Source: an uncultured Collinsella sp. (GTDB lineage: Bacteria; Actinomycetota; Coriobacteriia; Coriobacteriales; Coriobacteriaceae). From it: a DNA stretch of 64,000 nt. Below are positions 17,471 through 26,505 of this stretch, in pieces (position 1 is the stretch's first letter; every line of letters starts with the position of its first letter). The position numbers and the translations under genes are program-made. The notes under the pieces are model-generated. The model made no database searches, was not told the origin of the DNA, and was given only the letters and a program-made list of their open reading frames with translations. The DNA lies in contig UQOY01000002.1 of NCBI GenBank assembly GCA_900542825.1, positions 141,269-205,268 on the forward strand, in the 5' to 3' direction.

Positions 17471-18715
17471 CTAGGAAATCAAAAGCTCAAAGGAATCCGT
17501 GATGCGCGTTCCCATGGTAACGGCGCCGTCTCCCGATTCGACCGTGGTATTCAGGTAGTACTTGCCGTTCTTCTTTTTAGGAACACCCGAAACCGTAAGG
17601 TCGCAGTCCTCCTCCTCGACGGGAAGCGAGAACTCAAAGCCCTTGTTTCTAACAAACGTACCGGTGACGTCCGTGTAGGTGCGATAGTCGTCACCATCGG
17701 ATTGGGCGACGGTTTTTTCGGCGTTGTAGGTATCGTGGGCATGCAGCGTGGCGGAAATATCCGCGACCGCTTCGCCAGAATCGCTGATGCTCTTAAAAAC
17801 GATCACAAGGTCGTTTTTGCTCGCACCGTAGCAAGTATGGCCCCAAGAGTTGCCCGTCTCCTTAAGTGCCCCGCGCCACGTGGTGTTGACGAAGCTCGTG
17901 GGCTTATCGATGTTGAGCTTCGCTGTGCTACCAGAGGTCGTGGTGGTCGACGAGGTCGCATTGCCCGTCGTGGAGAAGTCCTCGGCATCGGAGCTAGCGT
18001 CCTCGCCGTTCTTGCTTGCGGTCTTGAGCTCCGCCTTAGCATCCTTAAGGTCGGACTTTGTCTGATCGAGCTCGTCTTGCGTTTTTGTGAGTTCGTCCTT
18101 GGAAGATTCAAGCTGCTTCTTGAGCTTTTGAATCTGCTCCGTATTTTGCGGATGAGCCAAACCATATGAGTAGCCCGCCCAGCCGGTTCCCGCGCACAAG
18201 GCGGCAACGACAATAACGCCGGCGGCGATGGCGGGTGCATACGACTTGCCCAGGCGCTTGCGTGCCAGCTTGTACTCGGCCTTGGCCGTCTTGAGGCTCT
18301 CGCGGTCCTGCTCGAGCTGCTCTTCCTCGCTGAGCGGCGTAGAACCAAAATCGGCATGGCAGGCAGGCTCAGTTTCCACGTCCTCGATCGTAGTGCCAAA
18401 GTCTGACAAGGGATCGACTACACGCGTGGCGTCCGAATCGGATTCGGACGCAGCGGGCTCAGACGCGCCGGGTGCCGCCACCGGCTGCTCGTCTGTTTCC
18501 GAGGCATCATCCGCCTTAGGCAACTCCACCGTTGCCGCCGTAGCGGCCTCACCGTCGCGCCAAGAAAAAGCAGGGCTCTGTGACACGGTCTGGGGCGTAG
18601 TATAGGGATCTTCGGGAACGGACGCAGTCGGCGAGGATGCGGCAAGAGGCGATCCACACTCAGAGCAAAAACTAGCGTCATCGGGCAATAATGCACCGCA
18701 ATAAGGGCATTCCAT
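17471..18715 (-). CDS. Zinc-ribbon membrane protein with coiled coil
   Basis: 414 residues from the ATG at 18715 (a TTG three codons earlier is less likely). Zinc ribbon with Cys 3, 6, 17 and 20; an acidic, Thr/Ser-rich cytoplasmic linker (about 25-135); one transmembrane helix (about 160-183); a coiled coil (about 190-235); a Ser/Thr-rich stretch; and a C-terminal beta-rich domain, probably outside the cell, with two Cys. It shares the zinc-ribbon spacing with the protein at 54938. It is divergent from the FHA gene at 18905, with a GTTGCGCAAC site between them. Function unknown; a substrate or scaffold of the neighbouring kinases is plausible. Confidence 0.75.
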   Translation of the reverse strand: MECPYCGALLPDDASFCSECGSPLAASSPTASVPEDPYTTPQTVSQSPAFSWRDGEAATAATVELPKADDASETDEQPVAAPGASEPAASESDSDATRVVDPLSDFGTTIEDVETEPACHADFGSTPLSEEEQLEQDRESLKTAKAEYKLARKRLGKSYAPAIAAGVIVVAALCAGTGWAGYSYGLAHPQNTEQIQKLKKQLESSKDELTKTQDELDQTKSDLKDAKAELKTASKNGEDASSDAEDFSTTGNATSSTTTTSGSTAKLNIDKPTSFVNTTWRGALKETGNSWGHTCYGASKNDLVIVFKSISDSGEAVADISATLHAHDTYNAEKTVAQSDGDDYRTYTDVTGTFVRNKGFEFSLPVEEEDCDLTVSGVPKKKNGKYYLNTTVESGDGAVTMGTRITDSFELLIS

Positions 18716-18800
18716 AGGGCACAACCTCTCAAAATGTGTCGTTTGCAGCCATCCTGTAACTTGGTGTATATGCCCTATAATGTCTCAATAGTTATGCAAG

Positions 18801-18814
18801 GCGTTGCGCAACAT
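18801..18814. promoter_or_regulatory. GTTGCGCAAC palindrome in divergent promoter region
   Basis: The core at 18803-18812 is identical to the paired sites at 16001-16049, and the 3' flank (CAT) matches too. It lies between the zinc-ribbon gene (start 18715) and the FHA gene (start 18905). Confidence 0.65.
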
Positions 18815-18904
18815 TTTTCGAGTCGGTACGCTTTGAGCGTAGCCATTTCTATCATGTTTGATCATGTTTGCAGCACGTCATTAAAGTTATCTGGGGAGGC
18901 AGCC

Positions 18905-19867
18905 ATGACGGCGGAAACACCGTGCTCGGTCCTCTACAACGACATCCGATCGTTCGGCGGTCTCAAGCATCTCGAGATTGCGCGAATGCTCATTAACGGC
19001 AATTCGTATGCAGGCAGCACCCTGCTCGACAAATGCTCTACCAACCGCTCGTACCTCACTCGCTACATCGTCCACCGCGAGCCCGATCAGTGTGCGCCAG
19101 GCATCTACAATGACCTTACCGTCTCCACGCTTAACCTTGCCGCCGCCATTAGTAACAAACTCGGCGGAGGCGAACGCGCCTATCGGGAAATATCCGAGCA
19201 TTACAGCGGCCCGGCGGCCCAAGGCATGATGTCGATTCTCGCCGAGTATGACCTTGACGACCGCCTCTACGCCAATGCCTTGGGGCGTATCAACAGCTCC
19301 GATGACCACAGCCCCCGCGAAAAAAGTACGCTCTTCTTGATGCTCTTTGTGGCAACGGGTGCACTTGCCGATCCCGTTCAAGGCGTGGCCACCGTCGAGC
19401 GCTTTTGCGACAGCAAGACGGGCGGGCACTTTGGCACCACCGAAACTACCGTCGGACGTGGCTTTATGGGCAGCCTGGAGCAGCCGCGCACCGTTGCCCC
19501 CAACCTCGGTCTGCTCAGGACACATGCCGACAACTGCGTCGACATGCAAATCCATCCCCTCACACGCGATCCGCGCGGCACCGTGATTGGTTCTTTGCCC
19601 AAAACCTCGCCCAGCATCACCGATGTGGGCGCCGACGCATCGCGCGAGCATCTTCGCATTTGGCTCGAGGGTGAGCACTGGTACGCCCAGGGCCTTGGAT
19701 CGACCAACGGCACAGTGCTCGAATCGGGTGCAGGCGACGGCGATATCGTAATCGAGCCGCCCCGTGACCAACGAGAGCCCGGCAAAGTCTATCCCCCCGT
19801 GGAAATCGCCAACAGCGACAGACTTCATTTGGGTCTCTATACAACGTTTCTCGTTATTGTGGACTAG
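18905..19867 (+). CDS. FHA-domain protein
   Basis: 320 residues from the ATG at 18905, chosen because GGGGAGG lies just upstream; an earlier in-frame start would place the operator palindrome inside the gene. The first 200 residues are of unknown family and helical. The C-terminal FHA domain (about 215-318) keeps SREH and GSTNGT, but the usual Gly-Arg of the first phosphate-binding loop reads GS (TVIGSLPK). Binding of phospho-threonine may therefore be weakened or altered. There is no membrane segment. It is followed 169 bp later by the kinase at 20037, a probable partner. Confidence 0.8.
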   Translation: MTAETPCSVLYNDIRSFGGLKHLEIARMLINGNSYAGSTLLDKCSTNRSYLTRYIVHREPDQCAPGIYNDLTVSTLNLAAAISNKLGGGERAYREISEHYSGPAAQGMMSILAEYDLDDRLYANALGRINSSDDHSPREKSTLFLMLFVATGALADPVQGVATVERFCDSKTGGHFGTTETTVGRGFMGSLEQPRTVAPNLGLLRTHADNCVDMQIHPLTRDPRGTVIGSLPKTSPSITDVGADASREHLRIWLEGEHWYAQGLGSTNGTVLESGAGDGDIVIEPPRDQREPGKVYPPVEIANSDRLHLGLYTTFLVIVD

Positions 19868-20036
19868 CGCGTAGAGACGTGGGAACAGGTGCCACTCGTC
19901 TTATATCATTTACGTTGCATGCTGCACTATAAATAGCAATACGAGTCAGTTTATCGGCAAACACGTCTATCATGGGCTTTAATCGATAATCGCGTTCTCG
20001 GTGTGAGCACGCGGCCCCACCAAACGAAGGAACGCC

Positions 20037-22121
20037 TTGGATACCACCAACACCGCGCCTGGCGACAAACTCATCCGTCTCGACACGTTCGATACCGCCG
20101 TGGCGGTCGACCCCAGTGCCGAGGATGATGCCAAGCGCCGGTTTATGACGCTTATTCTTCAGACGACACACCGCGACGGCGGCAATATCGGACACGTGCT
20201 TCGAGCGACCAACACGAGCGGCGAGGTCTTTGCCGTCAAGCTGCTCAAGGACAACGCCATCCTTTCCGGCCAAGCCCCCGATCGCTCCGCCGAGCAAGCG
20301 GCTGCGCACCTGGCCAACACCGCCGCGCTGTTCGAGGAGTACCGTCATCTGTGCACCGTCTCGCACCTGCGCGGATTTCCGCGCGTCTATGGCTATGGAT
20401 CGTGCGAGGACGACCCGCTCATCCTCATGGAGTGGGTCGAGGGCACCTCGCTCAAGCAGGCGCTGCCCTTGCTTCCGCACGACGCCTCGGGCGGGCTAAC
20501 CACCCAGATGGTGGCCGCCGTTGGAAACGCCGTGCTTCGCGCACTCCTGATGACCCAGGGACTCGTAAATCCGGTCGTCCATCGCGACCTGTCGCCCGCC
20601 AATATCATGTTCCGTACCACCAGTCGAACGCTCGAGCAGCAGATCGTCGATTGCTCCTTTGACCCCTGCCTCATCGACATGGGCTCCGCGACCATGGCCC
20701 TCGGCGACGACACGATCACCCGGCGCGCCGACATCTGGCGCTTTGCCACGCCCGCATACGCCGCGCCCGAGATGCTCACGCAGGATATCGAAGGCATCGC
20801 GGCCCTTCGCCGCTCGCCCGCCATCGACGTCTATGCGCTTTCGAGCATTCTGTACCAGCTCTACAGCGGTCGCAAGCCGTTCGATGTGGAGTCGACGGGC
20901 GCCGCGGCAACCGGCTCGTTCTACCTCATAAAGACCAAGACCAAGCCGGCACCGCTCGAGCCGCGATGCAATGACGACGAGGCACTCGTCCAGATCATCA
21001 TGAAAGGCATTTCAGTCGAGCAGTGCGATCGCCCTACCGAGCAGCAGATGCTCGAGGTGCTCTCGGCATACCTCACCGATGCCGAATCCGAGGGCCGCGA
21101 AGGCGCAGGAGACGAGGCCGCGATTGATATCGATTCTGGCACGCACCTTAAGGTCGACGTCGCCGGCGAGCGCGCGCGAGAGATCCTGGAGCAGGCCCGG
21201 CACGATGCCATGACCCGCCGCCGCTTTATTATCGGTGGCGTTGTCGCGGCCGTTGCGGGGCTCGGCGTTATCGGGGCGGCAACCCATGGCTTTGGCATCC
21301 CCGACTACCTGGACGGCATCCGCGGTTCGCTTGACGACTACACCTGGGATCAGCTGCAGGAGATTTCGCTCAAGATTAAGGCCGCCGAGACCCGTAGCGA
21401 GGCGCGCGAGATTGCCAAGCGCTACCATCTGCTCGATAACAACGGGCATATTCCCTATCCATGTACCAAGCGTGTCACGCTCACCAACGGGCTGCAGGTT
21501 GGCGCGCAGCTTGTGGGCATCCGCCACGACGAGCTTCTAGACGGGACGGGCAAGGCCGGACTGACGTTTATGTTCGATGCCGGCATTGCCGAGCGCGATG
21601 CCGCGGCCCAACCGTTGAGCGCCGGCTGGGCAGATTGCGAGCTGCGGGAATGGCTCGACGGCGACGGCCTTAAGCTGCTGCCCAACGAGTTGCGCGCACT
21701 CATTAAATCTGTCAAAAAGATCTCGAATAACGTTGGCGCCGCCAGAAGCGCATCGTGTCTGAGCGAGTTGCCCGCAACCCTTTGGCTGCCCGCCATGGTC
21801 GAGCTGTGCGGAGTGCAGCCGCCCGAGTCATTTGCCGAGGGCTTTCACTACCTGGCCGACATCTACAACGGCGAAGGCAAGGAGTACCAGCTGTTCCGCG
21901 AGCTCAAGGTAAGTCCGTATACCACGAACGAGACGTTGGTTCGCCGGTGGAAGGGCAAGGACACCTGTTGGTGGGAACGAACGGCGAGTCCCGACACATC
22001 GGAGAGCGAAGGCGCACTCTATATGAACCGCGTGGGGCACGACGGCGACGTCTTTACGTACGCAACGCCTGCGGAAAAGCCAAACAAGCGAACCTGCGTG
22101 ATCCCCGGATTCTGCATCTAG
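20037..22121 (+). CDS. Ser/Thr kinase with C-terminal DUF6273-like domain
   Basis: 694 residues from a TTG start preceded by GAAGG. The kinase domain spans about 20-345: Lys 68, HRD at 182-184 with Asn 189, DMG at 214-216 and APE in AAPEML. A transmembrane helix (about 396-416, preceded by RRR) separates it from an outer C-terminal domain. That domain has the pattern CELREWLDGDGLKLL, then WWERTASP, then a final VIPGFCI, which fits DUF6273, common in exported Firmicutes and Coriobacteriia proteins. The architecture is that of a receptor kinase, the outer domain perhaps sensing an unknown ligand. Confidence 0.87.
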   Translation: MDTTNTAPGDKLIRLDTFDTAVAVDPSAEDDAKRRFMTLILQTTHRDGGNIGHVLRATNTSGEVFAVKLLKDNAILSGQAPDRSAEQAAAHLANTAALFEEYRHLCTVSHLRGFPRVYGYGSCEDDPLILMEWVEGTSLKQALPLLPHDASGGLTTQMVAAVGNAVLRALLMTQGLVNPVVHRDLSPANIMFRTTSRTLEQQIVDCSFDPCLIDMGSATMALGDDTITRRADIWRFATPAYAAPEMLTQDIEGIAALRRSPAIDVYALSSILYQLYSGRKPFDVESTGAAATGSFYLIKTKTKPAPLEPRCNDDEALVQIIMKGISVEQCDRPTEQQMLEVLSAYLTDAESEGREGAGDEAAIDIDSGTHLKVDVAGERAREILEQARHDAMTRRRFIIGGVVAAVAGLGVIGAATHGFGIPDYLDGIRGSLDDYTWDQLQEISLKIKAAETRSEAREIAKRYHLLDNNGHIPYPCTKRVTLTNGLQVGAQLVGIRHDELLDGTGKAGLTFMFDAGIAERDAAAQPLSAGWADCELREWLDGDGLKLLPNELRALIKSVKKISNNVGAARSASCLSELPATLWLPAMVELCGVQPPESFAEGFHYLADIYNGEGKEYQLFRELKVSPYTTNETLVRRWKGKDTCWWERTASPDTSESEGALYMNRVGHDGDVFTYATPAEKPNKRTCVIPGFCI

Positions 22122-22163
22122 GCAGCGGGCATCTTGCCGTGACGGGACCCCTCCCCGGCAATT

Positions 22164-22542
22164 GTCTCGATCTGTAACACTAGCTCGGCAGATACAGGTC
22201 TAGATGTTACAGAACGAGACAAAACCCCAGCCCCGCGAGACAACATCTCAATCTGTAACAGTAAGGGGTTAAAAACCTCTCTAGATGTTACAGATCAAGA
22301 CATTTGAGTTGACCGCGGGCAGTCTGTCTCGATCTGTAACAGTTAGAGGTCATTTTCCCTGCCAGATGTTACAGATTGAGACATTGAGTTTCCTGCCAAC
22401 TGTTTGTCTTGATCTGTAACAAATACTCGGTAAAACGGGGTCTAGTTGTTACAGATCGAGACGTTAGTTTTCGGCTGAAATATTTGTCTAAATCTGTAAC
22501 AGCTATGGTTCAAAAACCGGTCCAGATGTTACAGATTGAGAT
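22164..22542. repeat. Palindrome array A (5 hairpins, 80-81 bp period)
   Basis: Ten 16-bp arms start at 22164, 22205, 22245, 22286, 22326, 22367, 22406, 22447, 22486 and 22527, alternating between GTCTCGATCTGTAACA-type and its inverse. The loop inside each hairpin is always 25 nt; linkers between hairpins are 23-24 nt. The array fills the 571-bp gap between the kinase at 20037 and copA. I see no open reading frame in it. Confidence 0.95.
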
Positions 22543-22614
22543 GATTGGTTGGGATGGTCCATCGGCCAACCAACTACCCTCATCTGTAGCGAGATGTCAT
22601 ACATTTATTCTGTA

Positions 22615-22646
22615 CTAGACACCCCCAGGGGGTATGGGTGTATAGT
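22615..22646 (+). promoter_or_regulatory. Probable CsoR operator and copA promoter
   Basis: A C-tract/G-tract dyad (ACACCCCCAGGGGGTA, 22619-22634, continuing ATGGGTGT) resembles CsoR-type copper operators. It lies between a TAGACA -35-like box (22616) and a TATAGT -10-like box (22641), about 50 bp before copA. Copper-relieved repression is the expected control. Confidence 0.65.
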
Positions 22647-22693
22647 ATCAGCAGGTTAACAATTCCAACACCGAACTACAGAAAGGAGGAGCC

Positions 22694-25048
22694 ATGGCTC
22701 AAGATAAGTTCGACGTGGGCGGCATGACATGCGCCGCCTGCCAGGCGCACGTAGACCGCGCCGTGAGCAAACTCGACGGCGTCCAAAGCGTCGCGGTCAA
22801 CCTGCTCGCCGGTTCCATGATGGTCGACTATGACCCTGCGCAGGTCTCCCCCGACGATATCTGCACCGCCGTCGACCGCGCGGGCTACTCGGCCTCACCC
22901 GTCGGTGCGGGCACCGGTGCCGCCGGCTCAAACAGCAGCGCGCAAGCTAGGTCCGGCGCCACCCATATGGAGTCGCCCACCAAAAAGCTAGAGGCCCCTG
23001 CCTCCGCTATGCGCACCCGTCTCATCGTCTCGATCGTATTCCTCATCCCATTGTTCTACATAGGCATGGGGCACATGCTCGGCTGGCCGCTGCCCGGCGT
23101 CTTCACCGACCACACCCACAGCATGACACTCGCCCTCACCGAGCTCGTCCTGCTCATCCCCATCGTCTATGTCAACGACGCCTACTTTATCAACGGGTTT
23201 AAATCGCTCGCGCACGGCGCGCCTACCATGGACGCCCTTATTGCCGTGGGCGCCACCGCCTCCATCGCCTGGTCGCTCTACGCCATGTTCATCATGGCCG
23301 ACCAGTTAGCCGCGGGTCAGGTACACGAGGCCATGATGACAGGCATGGACAATCTGTATTTTGAGAGCGCAGGCACGATCCTGTCGCTCGTCACCGTGGG
23401 CAAATACCTCGAGACGCGCAGCAAGTCCAAAACCGGCGGCGCCATCGAGGCGCTGATCGACCTGGCGCCCAAGACTGCGACCGTCGTGGCAGAGGACGGC
23501 ACCGAGACCACCGTCGACGTCGACAGCATCCTTCCCGGCCAGGTCTTGCGCGTGCGCCCCGGCGAGTCCATCCCCGTCGATGGCGTGGTGCTCGAAGGCA
23601 GCTCGGCCGTGGACGAGAGTGCGCTCACCGGCGAGTCCATCCCCGTGGAAAAGACCGCCGGCGACACCGTCAACGCCGCCACCGTCAACCGCACCGGCTC
23701 GTTTACCTTCCGCGCCACGCGTGTGGGTGCCGAGACATCGCTCGCCAAGATTATCCAGCTCGTCGAGGACGCCAACGCCACCAAGGCGCCTATCGCCCGC
23801 CTGGCCGACAAGGTCGCCGGTGTGTTTGTGCCCGTGGTGTTTGTGATCTCGGTCGTGACCTTTGCGGTGTGGATGGCACTGACTGGCAGCATCAACGAGG
23901 CGCTCACCTCCGCCGTGGCCGTGCTGGTGATCAGCTGTCCGTGCGCATTGGGCCTGGCAACGCCCGTCGCCATTATGGTGGGCACCGGCAAGGGCGCCGA
24001 GATGGGTATTCTGTTTAAGAGCGCCGAGGCGCTGGAGAACCTGCGCAGCGTGGGCACCGTGGTGCTCGATAAGACGGGCACGGTCACCCGCGGCAAGCCT
24101 GCCGTGACCGATATCGTGGCAACCACGCGCGCTGACGGCTCGCCCGCCATGAGCGAAAAGGCGCTGCTCAAGCTGGCCGCCGCGTTGGAGCGCTCAAGCG
24201 AGCACCCGCTGGCCGAGGCGATTATGGCCGAGTGCGAGGCGCGCGGAATTGTCGCGCGCATGGTCGAGGACTTTGCCGCCGTGCCCGGTCGTGGCGTTAC
24301 GGCGCGCGAGGGGCAAAACGTCATTGCAGCCGGCAACGCACGCCTGATGGACGAGCTAGGCGCGAAGGTGCCCGCCGACCTTGCCGAACAGTTCGCCGCC
24401 GAGGGCAAGACGCCACTGTTCTTTGCCAAGAACGGCGAGCTCGTCGGTACCATCGCCGTGGCTGACGAGGTCAAAGAAACGAGTGCCGAGGCAATCGCCG
24501 CGCTCCGCAAGCTCGGCGTCGACGTGCGCATGCTCACCGGCGACAACCGCGTGACGGCCGAGGCCATCGCCCGCCGCGTGGGGCTGAACAGCAAGCAGGT
24601 CATCGCCGACGTCCTCCCCGCCGACAAGGAACGCCACGTGCGCGAACTGCAGGATGCGGACGGCAAGGTCGCCATGGTGGGCGACGGCATTAACGACTCC
24701 CCCGCCCTGGCGCGCGCCGACGTGGGCCTTGCGATCGGCACCGGCGCCGATATCGCCAAAGAAGGGGCAGATATAGTGCTCATGCGCAGCGACCTCATGG
24801 ACGTCGCCCGGGCCATCGAGCTTTCGCGCGCCACGATCCGCAACATCAAGCAGGACCTGTTCTGGGCACTGTTCTACAACGGCATCGGCATTCCGCTCGC
24901 CGCGGGCGTGTTCTTCCCGCTCACCGGATGGCAGCTCTCGCCGATGTTTGGCGCCGCGGCCATGAGCCTGTCGAGCGTCTGCGTCGTGTCCAATGCACTG
25001 CGCCTAAAATCCTTTAAGCCTAAAGTGGCAAAATGGGCTCACCATTAA
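22694..25048 (+). CDS. copA: Copper-exporting P1B-type ATPase
   Basis: 784 residues, start preceded by AAAGGAGGAG. One N-terminal metal-binding domain (GGMTCAAC, Cys 13 and 16), a membrane helix set, the actuator motif TGES, the ion-binding CPC in the sixth helix ([11 protein letters not shown]), the phosphorylation site DKTGT and the hinge [10 protein letters not shown]. All catalytic residues are intact and the length is normal. It pumps Cu(I) out of the cytoplasm at the cost of ATP. It is followed by a copper chaperone and a CsoR-type repressor, giving a complete copper-response cluster. Confidence 0.95.
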   Translation: MAQDKFDVGGMTCAACQAHVDRAVSKLDGVQSVAVNLLAGSMMVDYDPAQVSPDDICTAVDRAGYSASPVGAGTGAAGSNSSAQARSGATHMESPTKKLEAPASAMRTRLIVSIVFLIPLFYIGMGHMLGWPLPGVFTDHTHSMTLALTELVLLIPIVYVNDAYFINGFKSLAHGAPTMDALIAVGATASIAWSLYAMFIMADQLAAGQVHEAMMTGMDNLYFESAGTILSLVTVGKYLETRSKSKTGGAIEALIDLAPKTATVVAEDGTETTVDVDSILPGQVLRVRPGESIPVDGVVLEGSSAVDESALTGESIPVEKTAGDTVNAATVNRTGSFTFRATRVGAETSLAKIIQLVEDANATKAPIARLADKVAGVFVPVVFVISVVTFAVWMALTGSINEALTSAVAVLVISCPCALGLATPVAIMVGTGKGAEMGILFKSAEALENLRSVGTVVLDKTGTVTRGKPAVTDIVATTRADGSPAMSEKALLKLAAALERSSEHPLAEAIMAECEARGIVARMVEDFAAVPGRGVTAREGQNVIAAGNARLMDELGAKVPADLAEQFAAEGKTPLFFAKNGELVGTIAVADEVKETSAEAIAALRKLGVDVRMLTGDNRVTAEAIARRVGLNSKQVIADVLPADKERHVRELQDADGKVAMVGDGINDSPALARADVGLAIGTGADIAKEGADIVLMRSDLMDVARAIELSRATIRNIKQDLFWALFYNGIGIPLAAGVFFPLTGWQLSPMFGAAAMSLSSVCVVSNALRLKSFKPKVAKWAHH

Positions 25049-25183
25049 GTCCATTTAGAACGGGTTTTCCAGGTGCCCGAGATTGACCTGAAAGAGGAGC
25101 GACGCGTACTTTGGTACGCGAGCGACGGTTTGAAGGTCAAGGTCGGGTGCCTGGGAAAGCCGACACAACAGAGAGGAATACCC

Positions 25184-25405
25184 ATGCGTTACACAATTAA
25201 GACTTCCGGCCTTATGTGCGGCCACTGCGACGCTACTGTCGAGACGGCACTGCTCAACGTTGCCGGCGTGACCGATGCCGATGCCGACCACGAGACCCAG
25301 ACCGTCCAGGTGGAGTGCGCCGACACCGTGACCGCCGAGCAGCTCGCCGCCGCCGTCGAGGCCGCGGGCGAGAAGTTCCACGCCCTGTCCGTGACCGCCG
25401 CGTAG
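25184..25405 (+). CDS. copZ: CopZ-like copper chaperone (HMA domain)
   Basis: 73 residues, ATG preceded by GAGAGGA. A single heavy-metal-associated domain with MCGHC near the N-terminus (the usual MxCxxC pattern is SGLMCGHC). It would hand Cu(I) to CopA. The 135-bp gap after copA contains no other gene. The symbol is given by family and context. Confidence 0.85.
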   Translation: MRYTIKTSGLMCGHCDATVETALLNVAGVTDADADHETQTVQVECADTVTAEQLAAAVEAAGEKFHALSVTAA

Positions 25406-25431
25406 CAGACGCTGCCTACTCAATCCTCAGA

Positions 25432-25498
25432 AGTTGCGGTGAAATAGTTCCTGTTTTAGCGCTCCAAGCCCTCAATCAAGAACTATTTCACCGCAACT
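25432..25498. repeat. Intergenic hairpin, AGTTGCGGTGAAATA family, copy 1
   Basis: A perfect 19-bp inverted repeat (25432-25450 and 25480-25498) with a 29-nt loop, between the chaperone and csoR. Related copies lie at 40816 and 55643. It has no T-tract, so it is not a classical terminator. Confidence 0.9.
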
Positions 25499-25540
25499 GA
25501 CGGGGGCATCCGGAAGATCGACCAGAAACGAGGACCCGCT

Positions 25541-25813
25541 ATGATGGCAGACCATAAATCGGTGACCCGTATGCTCAAGACGGCACGCGGTCAGATCGAC
25601 GGCATCCTGCGGATGGTCGAGGAGGACCGCTACTGCGTCGATATTTCCACGCAGCTCATGGCAACGCAGGCGCTCCTCGCGCGAATTAACGCCGATGTGC
25701 TCAAGGCTCACATCGAGGGCTGCGTCGCCTCGGCCATCGAATCGGGCGACGAGGAACTCAAGGCCGCCAAGCTCGCCGAGATCGAACGCGTCGTCGACAA
25801 GCTCGCCAAGTAA
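25541..25813 (+). CDS. csoR: CsoR-family metal-sensing repressor
   Basis: 90 residues, helical, of the DUF156/CsoR family. The copper-binding triad is present as Cys 32 (RYCVDIS), His 57 and Cys 61 (HIEGCV). Two adjacent ATG codons (25541, 25544) are possible starts. It should bind the C/G-tract operator before copA and be released by Cu(I). Its position at the end of the copper cluster gives autoregulation if it is cotranscribed. Other CsoR-like subgroups sense nickel or sulphide, but the C-H-C triad and the neighbours favour copper. Confidence 0.88.
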   Translation: MMADHKSVTRMLKTARGQIDGILRMVEEDRYCVDISTQLMATQALLARINADVLKAHIEGCVASAIESGDEELKAAKLAEIERVVDKLAK

Positions 25814-25879
25814 TTGGTGCATTGGGGACAGGTACGTTGCGCCACCTTGGTGCAGATTTACCTGTCCCCCTTGCACCAA
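25814..25879. repeat. Intergenic hairpin, TTGGTGCA/GGGGACAGG family, copy 1
   Basis: Arms of 21 bp (25814-25834 and 25859-25879) with two mismatches. It contains TTGGTGCA and GGGGACAGG and begins right at the stop of csoR. A related element with longer perfect arms is at 63018. Confidence 0.85.
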
Positions 25880-25924
25880 AAGGGGTATAAAGGCGTGCAG
25901 CATATCGAACGAAAGGCAATTTGC

Positions 25925-26398
25925 ATGAATGACTTTATGAAGGGTCGCAATGGCGCCGATGAACTCACCATCGTGATGGGTTTTGCCGGCATCGTCATCG
26001 CGATGATCGGATCGATAGCCCGCATCCAGTGGCTCAGCTGGATCGCCATCGCCGTAATCGTACTCGGCGTGCTGCGCGGTCTGTCAAAAAACATCGACGC
26101 GCGTCGTAAGGAGAACACGGCCTTTGTCGCCGCGACCGCAAACGTCCCCGGCCTAGGCAAGTTCGTCGCCAGCTTGGGCGGCGGGACTGCAGCTGCCAAC
26201 GCCTCGCGTGCAGCCGGCACCAGCAAGGAAGACTTTGAGCGCGCCAAGCGAACGGCCAAGAAGATGTGGAAGGGCCGCAAGACCACGGCCTACCTCAAGT
26301 GCCCCAACTGCGGCCAGATGCTCTCCGTCCCCAAGGGCAAGGGCAAGATCCGCGTCACCTGCCCCAAGTGCCACGCCAAGATGGAAACGCGCTCCTAG
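25925..26398 (+). CDS. Small membrane protein with zinc ribbon
   Basis: 157 residues from the ATG at 25925 (GAAAGG upstream). Two adjacent transmembrane helices (about 15-32 and 36-53) are followed by a soluble part that ends in a zinc ribbon: CPNCG and CPKCH about 20 residues apart. Conserved-hypothetical type; function unknown. A strong terminator follows immediately. Confidence 0.75.
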   Translation: MNDFMKGRNGADELTIVMGFAGIVIAMIGSIARIQWLSWIAIAVIVLGVLRGLSKNIDARRKENTAFVAATANVPGLGKFVASLGGGTAAANASRAAGTSKEDFERAKRTAKKMWKGRKTTAYLKCPNCGQMLSVPKGKGKIRVTCPKCHAKMETRS

Positions 26399-26422
26399 CC
26401 GCTACACCATAGGACAAAATAA

Positions 26423-26457
26423 AAGCCGAGGCCTCGCACTGGGACCTCGGCTTTTTT
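26423..26457 (+). terminator. Rho-independent terminator
   Basis: Stem AAGCCGAGG and CCTCGGCTT with a 13-nt loop, followed by T6, 25 bp after the zinc-ribbon membrane gene. The A-rich 5' side would also serve the minus strand. Confidence 0.9.
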
Positions 26458-26505
26458 GATTATGACAAAGGGATTGCCCCTTTGTCGCATCGCCATATCG
26501 CGCGC

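Noticed and set aside
18734..18904. N-terminal extension of the FHA gene
   Set aside because: The frame is open further upstream, but the operator-like palindrome lies in it and a strong GGGGAGG site precedes the ATG at 18905.
22164..22542. CRISPR array
   Set aside because: Repeats alternate in orientation, the loops are partly conserved among hairpins, the repeat is only 16 bp, and no cas gene is present. CRISPR repeats point one way with unrelated spacers.
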